From NCBI GenBank assembly GCA_035540635.1, contig DATLGH010000011.1, forward strand, positions 1 to 47,676: a stretch of 47,676 nt of DNA, given 5' to 3'. The notes under the pieces were generated by a model that did not search any database, was not told the DNA's origin, and saw only the letters and a list, made by a program, of their open reading frames with translations. Origin of the DNA: Egibacteraceae bacterium. Its GTDB lineage: Bacteria > Actinomycetota > Nitriliruptoria > Euzebyales > Egibacteraceae. This document shows, piece after piece, positions 42,045 through 47,676 of the stretch; positions within the stretch are counted from its first letter, which is position 1; every line of letters starts with the position of its first letter. Both the position numbers and the translations under genes were made by a program.

Positions 42045-42751
42045 CCGCCCGCGCCGTCGGCCTCGTCGTCGCGGCAGGAACGGGTCAGCGCCTCGGCGCC
42101 GCGACCCGCAAGGGGTTGGTGAAGCTCGCCGGCGAGCCGCTGCTCGTCCACGCGGTACGTGCCTTCACGGCCTGCGACGCGATCGGCGAGATCGTGCTCG
42201 TCGTTGCTCCCGCCGACCTCGACGGGGCGGCGGCCGCCCTGCGCGGCGCCGGCCTCGCGGTCGGGGCCGTCGTCGCCGGTGGCGACACGCGCCAGGAGTC
42301 GGTGCGCCTCGGTCTCTCCGCGTGCCCGCCCGATGCGGAGGCGGTCGCCGTCCACGACGCCGCGCGGCCCCTCGTGAGCGCCGACCTCGTGACCCGCACC
42401 GTCCGCGCGCTCGTGGCCCCCTGGGCCGCGGTGGCGCCGGGCCTGCCCATCGTCGACACGATGAAGCTCGTCGACGCGGTCGCCGCCCCGCTCACGACCC
42501 CGGTCGCCGTCGTGCGGACCGTCGAGCGCCACGGCCTGTGGGCCGTGCAGACGCCGCAGGTGTTCGGCGCCCGGACGCTGCGGCGCGTCCACGACCGGCT
42601 CGACAGCCTCGCGACGGACGACCTCGTCCTCGTCGAGCAGGCCGGCGGGCGGGTCCGCCTCATCGAGGGCGACCGGCGCAACTTCAAGATCACCTTCCCC
42701 GAGGACCTGCTGATCGCGGAGGCGCTGCTCGCCGGGGAGCGCCTTCCGTGA
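42041..42751 (+). CDS. ispD: 2-C-methyl-D-erythritol 4-phosphate cytidylyltransferase
   Basis: IspD adds CMP to MEP in the non-mevalonate isoprenoid pathway. GLVVAAGTGQRLGAATRK at residues 7-24 is the CTP-binding block, in which the usual PK of the family reads RK. VAGGDTRQESVRLGL, VHDAARPLVSADLV and VQTPQVFGARTLRR follow. Length of 236 is normal. GTG start in the yacL stop, and a GTGA overlap with ispF. Confidence 0.95.
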   Translation: MTARAVGLVVAAGTGQRLGAATRKGLVKLAGEPLLVHAVRAFTACDAIGEIVLVVAPADLDGAAAALRGAGLAVGAVVAGGDTRQESVRLGLSACPPDAEAVAVHDAARPLVSADLVTRTVRALVAPWAAVAPGLPIVDTMKLVDAVAAPLTTPVAVVRTVERHGLWAVQTPQVFGARTLRRVHDRLDSLATDDLVLVEQAGGRVRLIEGDRRNFKITFPEDLLIAEALLAGERLP

Positions 42752-43239
42752 CGCCGGCCGTGCGGGTCGGCCAGGGCGTCGACGTCCATCCGTTGAGCGA
42801 CGACCCGGCGCGGCCCCTCGTGCTCGGCGGCATGCGCATCCCCGGCGCGGCCGGTCTCGCCGGCCACTCGGATGCCGACGCCCTCCTGCACGCCGTCGTC
42901 GACGCCCTCCTCGGGGCGGCGGGGTTGGGCGACATCGGTGCGCTGTTCGGATCCGAGGACCCCGACTACGCCGGCGCGGACTCGCAGGTGTTCCTCGCCG
43001 GCGCGCTCGCGCAAGTCGTCGAGCACGGCTGGGCCGTCGGCAACGTCGACGTGACGATCGTCGCGCAACGACCCCGGCTCGCGCCCTACCGGGAGGGCAT
43101 CGCGCGGTCGCTCGCCACGCTCCTCGGCGTGCCGGCCGCCGCGGTCAACGTGAAGGCGACGACGAGCGACGGTCTCGGCTTCACCGGCCGGGGAGAAGGC
43201 ATCGCCTGCCTCGCGATCGTGCTCCTGGAGGCCCGTTAG
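42748..43239 (+). CDS. ispF: 2-C-methyl-D-erythritol 2,4-cyclodiphosphate synthase
   Basis: IspF closes the cyclodiphosphate ring of the MEP pathway. VGQGVDVHPL near the N-terminus gives the metal-binding D12 and H14, GHSDADALLHAVVDALLGAA the next ligand, and VNVKATTSDGLGFTGRGEG the C-terminal block. The 163 residues are normal. GTG start overlapping the ispD stop. Confidence 0.96.
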   Translation: MTPAVRVGQGVDVHPLSDDPARPLVLGGMRIPGAAGLAGHSDADALLHAVVDALLGAAGLGDIGALFGSEDPDYAGADSQVFLAGALAQVVEHGWAVGNVDVTIVAQRPRLAPYREGIARSLATLLGVPAAAVNVKATTSDGLGFTGRGEGIACLAIVLLEAR

Positions 43240-43254
43240 GCTGTCGGGCACATG
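43237..43254 (+). promoter_or_regulatory. -10 box overlapping the ispF stop, before cysS
   Basis: TAGGCT at 43237-43242 includes the ispF stop codon and lies 9 bases before the cysS ATG at 43252. No ribosome binding site is visible, so a leaderless or nearly leaderless transcript is likely. Confidence 0.45.
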
Positions 43255-44667
43255 GAAGGCAGCCCGCACTCGTCGTCCCTTCGCCTGCACAACACCCTGA
43301 CGCGCCGCGTGGAGGCGTTCGTCCCCCGGGAGCAGGGACGCGTCGGCATGTACGTGTGCGGCCCGACGGTCCAGGGTCCGCCGCACTTCGGGCACGCGCG
43401 CGGCGCGATCGTGACCGACGTGCTGCGCCGCCACCTCGAGTGGTCGGGCTACCGCGTCCTTCACGTGCGCAACATCACCGACGTGGAGGACAAGATCATC
43501 GCGCGCGCCGAGGCGGAGGGCCGCACCGCCGCGGAGGTGGCCGAGGACTACGCACGGGTGTGGGAGTCCCAGATCGGCGCGCTCGGCGTGCTGCCGCCGC
43601 ACATCGTGCCTCGGGCGACGGGCCACATCCTCGAGATGATCGAGCTCATCGAGGAGCTCATCGAGGCGGGCGCCGCGTACGAGGCCGCAGGCGACGTGCT
43701 GTTCCGCGTCCGCGCGTTCGAGGGGTACGGCAAGCTTTCGGGCCGGCGGGTCGACGAGCTGCGCGCCGGCGCCCGCGTCGAGCCCGACGAGCGCAAGGAG
43801 GACCCGCTCGACTTCGCGCTGTGGAAGGCGGCGAAACCCGACGAGCCGTCGTGGCCCTCCCCGTGGGGTCGGGGCCGCCCCGGGTGGCACATCGAGTGCT
43901 CGGCGATGGCGGCGAAGTACCTCGGACAGGGCTTCGACCTCCACGCCGGCGGCATCGACCTCGTCTTCCCCCATCACGAGAACGAGGTCGCGCAGTCCGA
44001 GGCCGCAACGGGTGCGCCGTTCGTCCGCCACTGGCTGCACCACGGGCTGCTCAACCTCGGTGCGGAGAAGATGTCGAAGTCGGTCGGCAACATCATCTCG
44101 CTCGGGGAGGCGCTGGAGCGCTACGGACCGACCGTGCTCCGCCACTTCTATCTCGGCGCGCACTACCGCTCGCCCGTCGAGTTCAGCGAGGAGCGTCTCG
44201 ACGAGGCCCGTGCCGCGTTCGACCGCTGGGCGGCGTTCGTGCGCGCGACGGCGGGGCTGCGGGGCGCGGGCGCCGCAGCCGACGCGGACCCGGCTGAGGC
44301 ACAGCAGGCGCGCCGGGCGTTCCGCGCCGCCCTCGACGAAGACCTCAACACCCCGCAGGCGCACGCGGTGCTGTTCGCGCTCGTGAGCGCCGGCAACCGC
44401 CACCTCGAGATGGGTCGTCGCGCGGAGGCGGCGCGGCTCGCCGAGGTCCTCGTCGAGCTGGCGGGCGTGCTCGGCTACGGCTTCGCGCCGGCGCAGGCGG
44501 ACCGCGCCGGCCTCCTCGGCGCCCTCGTCGAGGAGCTCCTGCGACTGCGGGCGCAGGCCCGGGAGCGCCGGGACTTCGCCACCGCCGACGACATCCGGGC
44601 ACGGCTGGCGGGGCTCGGCGTCGTCGTCGAGGACTCGCCTGAAGGCGCCCTCTGGCACCTGTCCTGA
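43252..44667 (+). CDS. cysS: Cysteinyl-tRNA synthetase
   Basis: A class I synthetase that charges tRNA(Cys). YVCGPTVQGPPHFGHARG contains the zinc ligand C36 and the HIGH-type motif HFGH at residues 45-48; WHIECSAMA and HENEVAQSEA supply further zinc ligands; KMSKS is at 273-277. The DALR-type helical C-terminus follows. Length of 471 is normal. It is linked with rlmB downstream after only 2 bases. Confidence 0.97.
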   Translation: MEGSPHSSSLRLHNTLTRRVEAFVPREQGRVGMYVCGPTVQGPPHFGHARGAIVTDVLRRHLEWSGYRVLHVRNITDVEDKIIARAEAEGRTAAEVAEDYARVWESQIGALGVLPPHIVPRATGHILEMIELIEELIEAGAAYEAAGDVLFRVRAFEGYGKLSGRRVDELRAGARVEPDERKEDPLDFALWKAAKPDEPSWPSPWGRGRPGWHIECSAMAAKYLGQGFDLHAGGIDLVFPHHENEVAQSEAATGAPFVRHWLHHGLLNLGAEKMSKSVGNIISLGEALERYGPTVLRHFYLGAHYRSPVEFSEERLDEARAAFDRWAAFVRATAGLRGAGAAADADPAEAQQARRAFRAALDEDLNTPQAHAVLFALVSAGNRHLEMGRRAEAARLAEVLVELAGVLGYGFAPAQADRAGLLGALVEELLRLRAQARERRDFATADDIRARLAGLGVVVEDSPEGALWHLS

Positions 44668-44669
44668 CG

Positions 44670-45407
44670 GTGGCCTCCTCCCGGGGTTCCGGCCAGCCGG
44701 TTGCGGTCATCCCGGGCCGGCGTCCGGTCGCCGAGGCGCTGCGCGCCGGCCGTCGGCTGCGCGAGGTCGTCGTCACCGACCCCGGTGCGGTGGCGGACCT
44801 CGCCGCCGCCGCGGGCCGCGCCGGCGTCCCCGTGCGAACCGCGTCGGCGGGCAGCCTCGACGAGCTCGCCCGGGGGGTGCGCCACCAGGGCGTCGTCGCC
44901 GTCGCTGCGGGGTTCCCCTACGTGGGGCTCCATGAGATCGGCGACCCGGACCTCGTCGTCGTGCTCGACGGCCTGAGCGACCCGCAGAACCTCGGCGCGA
45001 TCGCGCGCAGCGCCGAGGCCGCCGGCGCCGGCGCGCTCGTGCTGCCGAAGCGGCGCGCGGCGCACGTCACCCCCGCCGCGGAGAAGGCCTCCGCCGGCGC
45101 CTTCAGCTGGCTGCGGGTCGCGCTCGTGCCCAACGTCGCCCGCGCCCTCGCCGACCTCGCCGACCGTGGCTACTGGTCGGTGGGTCTCGACGGGGAGGCC
45201 GACGAGGCGCTGTGGGACTCACCGCTGCTCGACGGCAGGGTCGCGCTCGTGATCGGCGCGGAGGGGGCTGGGATGTCCCGGCTCGTCACCGAGCGGGTGG
45301 ACGCTCGCGTGGCCATCCCGCTGCGCGGTCGCGTCGGCTCCCTGAACGCGAGCGCCGCCGCCGCCGTGGCCCTGTTCGAGGTGACGCGCCGGCGTCGGGG
45401 AGCCTGA
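44670..45407 (+). CDS. rlmB: 23S rRNA (guanosine-2'-O)-methyltransferase RlmB-like (SpoU family)
   Basis: The 245-residue protein is a SpoU/TrmH methyltransferase. A substrate-binding N-terminal domain (about residues 10-80, IPGRRPVAEALRAGRRLREV) is followed by the knotted SAM domain with NLGAIARSAEAAGAGALVLP, IGAEGAGMSRLV and IPLRGRVGSLNASAAAAVAL. RlmB makes Gm2251 of 23S rRNA; the position after cysS matches Bacillus yacO and Rv3579c. GTG start 2 bases after cysS. Confidence 0.92.
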   Translation: MASSRGSGQPVAVIPGRRPVAEALRAGRRLREVVVTDPGAVADLAAAAGRAGVPVRTASAGSLDELARGVRHQGVVAVAAGFPYVGLHEIGDPDLVVVLDGLSDPQNLGAIARSAEAAGAGALVLPKRRAAHVTPAAEKASAGAFSWLRVALVPNVARALADLADRGYWSVGLDGEADEALWDSPLLDGRVALVIGAEGAGMSRLVTERVDARVAIPLRGRVGSLNASAAAAVALFEVTRRRRGA

Positions 45408-45518
45408 GCCGCGCCGTTCCCCCGGATCGTCGGCTTCCGCCCGCATCCTTCTGGCGGGACGCTCGTTGGGACCGCAAAGGCCCCATCTGCCTGCCGCCGC
45501 AGCTCGACGGAGGGACCC

Positions 45519-46178
45519 TTGAGACGCCGCGCGGCCCCTCTGGGGGCGGCCCCAAACTGGACGGCCGATGCCGTCGACGACCAGCTCGTCGAACGCGTCT
45601 TCACCGGGGACCACACCGCGCTCGACGAGCTGCTGGAGCGCTACCGCGGCTTCGTGCGGAGCAAGGCGCGTTCGTACTTCCTCGTCGGCGCCGACCGTGA
45701 GGACGTCATGCAGGAGGGCATGATCGGCCTCTACAAGGCGATCCGCGACTTCGACCCGGCACGCCAGGTCACCTTCCGCGCCTTCGCCGAGCTGTGCGTC
45801 ACCCGCCAGATCATCACCGCGGTGAAGGCCGCCACCCGCCACAAGCATGGCCCGCTGAACACCTACGTGTCGCTGCACCTGCCGACCCACGACGACGACT
45901 CCGACCGGGAGCTGCTCGACGCGTTCGTGTCCCCTGCGGTGGATCCCGCGGAGAGCGTCGTGTCGTCCTCCGAGCTCGAGCGGCTCGAACGCTACTGCGC
46001 GCAGATCCTGTCCGACCTCGAGGCGGAGGTCCTCGAGCGCTACGTCGACGGGCAGACGTACTCGGAGATCGCCGTCGAGCTCGACCGGCACGTGAAGTCC
46101 ATCGACAACGCGCTGCAGCGCATCAAGCGCAAGGTCACCGACCACGTGCACACCCGGCAGCGCCTCGCCGAGGCCTGA
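45519..46178 (+). CDS. SigH-type alternative RNA polymerase sigma factor
   Basis: The 219-residue protein is a sigma-70 family factor of the Bacillus SigH type. Region 2 (about 25-95) has ALDELLERYRGFVRSKARSY, DVMQEGMIGLYKAIRDFDP and FRAFAELCVTRQIITAVKAA; region 4 (about 160-210) has LSDLEAEVLERYVDGQTYSE and SIDNALQRIKRKV. B. subtilis SigH drives early sporulation and stationary-phase genes; its regulon here is unknown. Start TTG at 45519 is chosen for GGAGGGA at 45509-45515. In Bacillus sigH also lies a short way after rlmB. A 111-base gap precedes it. Confidence 0.92.
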   Translation: MRRRAAPLGAAPNWTADAVDDQLVERVFTGDHTALDELLERYRGFVRSKARSYFLVGADREDVMQEGMIGLYKAIRDFDPARQVTFRAFAELCVTRQIITAVKAATRHKHGPLNTYVSLHLPTHDDDSDRELLDAFVSPAVDPAESVVSSSELERLERYCAQILSDLEAEVLERYVDGQTYSEIAVELDRHVKSIDNALQRIKRKVTDHVHTRQRLAEA

Positions 46179-46181
46179 CGC

Positions 46182-47676
46182 TCAGGGCGCTCCGGGCGGC
46201 ACGAACGGCAGCCCGGGCGGGGCGCCGTCCTCGAGCAGCCGCAGCACGGCCGCGGTGTCGAGGTGGTCGGCCACGAGGTCGCCGAGCGCGTCGAGCCTGG
46301 CCTGCCGGACGTCCTCGAAGGCGCGCGTGCCCGGCGCCCACTCGCGGCCGCACGCCTGCGCCACCTCGGCGAGCAGGGCCCGCCGGACGCCGTCGCTCTC
46401 CAGCGCGCCGTGCCAGACCGTGCCGAGGACGGCGCCCGACCGGCAGCCCTCCCCCGGCATGAACAGCGCCTCGCCGCCGTCGACGGTGATGCGCCCGTGG
46501 TGGATCTCGTAGGCGGTGGTGACCGGGTGCGGGCCGTAGGAGCCGGTCGGCCGGCCGAGCACCTTGTCCGGGCCGAAGACCGTGCGCACCGGCAGCAGCC
46601 CCAGCCCGTCGACGGCGCCCGCCCTCGACTCGACGTCGTCCTCGATGCGGGTGCCGAGCATCTGGTAGCCGCCGCACACGCCCAGCACCGGCCGGCCCTC
46701 GGCGGCGCGCGCGGCGAGCTCCGCGTCGAGGCCGCGGGCGCGCAGCCAGGCGAGGTCCGCCACGGTGGCCCGCGTGCCGGGCAGCACGACAAGGTCAGCG
46801 TCCGCGAGCTCCTCGGGCGTGGTGGCGAAGCGCACGAGGACGCCCGGCTCGCTGCGCAGCGCGTCGACGTCGGTCCAGTTCGACAGCCGCGGCAGGCGCA
46901 CGACCGAGACGCGCAGCACGTCCCGGCCGACCGGCGGCAGCGGCGCGACCGGCGCCGACAGCCCGAGGGAGTCCTCGACGTCGAGCTCGAGCCCCTCGGT
47001 CCACGGCAGCACGCCCAGCACCGGCCGCCCGGTCAGCCCGCGCAGCATGTCGAGGCCCGGCTCGAGCAGCGCGACGTCGCCGCGGAACTTGTTGACGACG
47101 AAGCCGGCCACCAGCGCCTGGTCCTCCGGCGACAGCAGCGCGAGGGTGCCGAACAGCGCCGCGAAGACGCCGCCCGGGTTGATGTCGCCCACGACGAGCA
47201 CCGGCAGGTCGGCCGCGCGGGCCAGGCCCATGTTCGCGATGTCGGTGGCGCGCAGGTTGATCTCCGCCGGGGAGCCCGCGCCCTCGCAGACGACGACGTC
47301 GTAGCGGGAGCGCAGGTCCGCCAGGCACTGCAGCGACACCTCGAGCAGCGCCGCCTTGTGGTCGCGGTACGACAGCGCCGACACGTCGGCGTACGGCGTG
47401 CCCATGACCACCACCTGCGAGGTGCGGTCGCTGCCGGGCTTGAGCAGCACGGGGTTCATCGCGGCCTCGGGGGCGACGCCCGCCGCGGCCGCCTGCATGG
47501 CCTGGGCGCGGCCGATCTCGGCGCCGTCGGCGGTCACCGTGCTGTTCAGGCTCATGTTCTGCGCCTTGAACGGCGCGACGCGCACCCCCTGGCGCGCCAG
47601 CCACCGGCACAGGCCGGCCGTGACCACCGACTTGCCGGCGTCGGACGTCGTGCCCGCGACGAGCAGCGCTCCGCGC
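46182..47676 (-). CDS. cobQ: Cobyric acid synthase, 5' end beyond the window
   Basis: CobQ amidates four carboxyl groups of adenosylcobyrinic acid diamide using glutamine and ATP. The N-terminal ATP-binding domain begins beyond the edge: the last bases encode [20 protein letters not shown], whose P-loop is [36 protein letters not shown] and [20 protein letters not shown] follow. The glutamine amidotransferase domain has the nucleophile Cys in [12 protein letters not shown] and His in YEIHHGR. Gene reading frame is open to the end of the window, so the first codons are missing. It converges on the sigma-factor gene with 3 bases between stops. Confidence 0.95.
   Translation of the reverse strand, partial: RGALLVAGTTSDAGKSVVTAGLCRWLARQGVRVAPFKAQNMSLNSTVTADGAEIGRAQAMQAAAAGVAPEAAMNPVLLKPGSDRTSQVVVMGTPYADVSALSYRDHKAALLEVSLQCLADLRSRYDVVVCEGAGSPAEINLRATDIANMGLARAADLPVLVVGDINPGGVFAALFGTLALLSPEDQALVAGFVVNKFRGDVALLEPGLDMLRGLTGRPVLGVLPWTEGLELDVEDSLGLSAPVAPLPPVGRDVLRVSVVRLPRLSNWTDVDALRSEPGVLVRFATTPEELADADLVVLPGTRATVADLAWLRARGLDAELAARAAEGRPVLGVCGGYQMLGTRIEDDVESRAGAVDGLGLLPVRTVFGPDKVLGRPTGSYGPHPVTTAYEIHHGRITVDGGEALFMPGEGCRSGAVLGTVWHGALESDGVRRALLAEVAQACGREWAPGTRAFEDVRQARLDALGDLVADHLDTAAVLRLLEDGAPPGLPFVPPGAP

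Overview
The window is about 47.7 kb of very GC-rich, gene-dense bacterial DNA. NucS endonuclease, CarD, a DUF2342 zincin beside tilS, a DUF2520 protein beside panC, frequent 4-bp GTGA/ATGA gene overlaps and -10 boxes lying directly in front of start codons all point to an actinobacterium. A Bacillus-type YacL PIN/TRAM protein and a SigH-type sigma factor in their Bacillus-like positions suggest a deep branch rather than a mycobacterium or streptomycete; a Nitriliruptoria-like lineage is my guess and is not proven by the sequence.

Layout. Positions 1-1646 are a decayed stretch: no convincing intact gene, a frameshifted remnant of a histidine-kinase-like membrane protein on the minus strand and a possible winged-helix remnant. 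From 1647 to 23034 almost everything is on the plus strand: a CBS protein, a small membrane protein, a zincin, tilS, hpt, ftsH, the folate genes folE-folP-(NTF2-like)-(tRNA-binding)-folB-folK, a DUF2520 (PanG-like) gene, panC-panD-nadC-coaX, a DUF885 metallopeptidase, lysS, two stand-alone ClpC-N-domain proteins and clpC. Then come nucS, a minus-strand RibD-like reductase, mutY and a BrkB/YihY membrane protein (23320-26895). A seven-gene Mrp Na+/H+ antiporter operon (27005-33069) is followed by a P-type cation ATPase and a convergent membrane-anchored EAL protein. The right part (37678-46178) is radA-disA-carD-yacL-ispD-ispF-cysS-rlmB-sigH, and the window ends inside a minus-strand cobQ.

How the genes fit together. 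The folate run makes tetrahydrofolate from GTP. The PanG-like/panC/panD/coaX run leads to 4'-phosphopantetheine precursors of CoA, with nadC (NAD) inserted. ftsH and clpC with its two N-domain paralogues are proteolysis and quality-control genes. nucS, mutY, radA and disA concern genome integrity; disA makes c-di-AMP, and the EAL gene next to radA probably degrades c-di-GMP. Mrp and the P-type ATPase concern cation homeostasis. ispD/ispF, cysS, rlmB, lysS and tilS are housekeeping. The gene order combines the M. tuberculosis Rv3626c-Rv3579c order with elements (yacL, sigH) found in the B. subtilis tilS-sigH region.

No tRNA, rRNA, CRISPR array, insertion sequence or prophage was recognised. 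All calls come from reading motifs; no database search was run.
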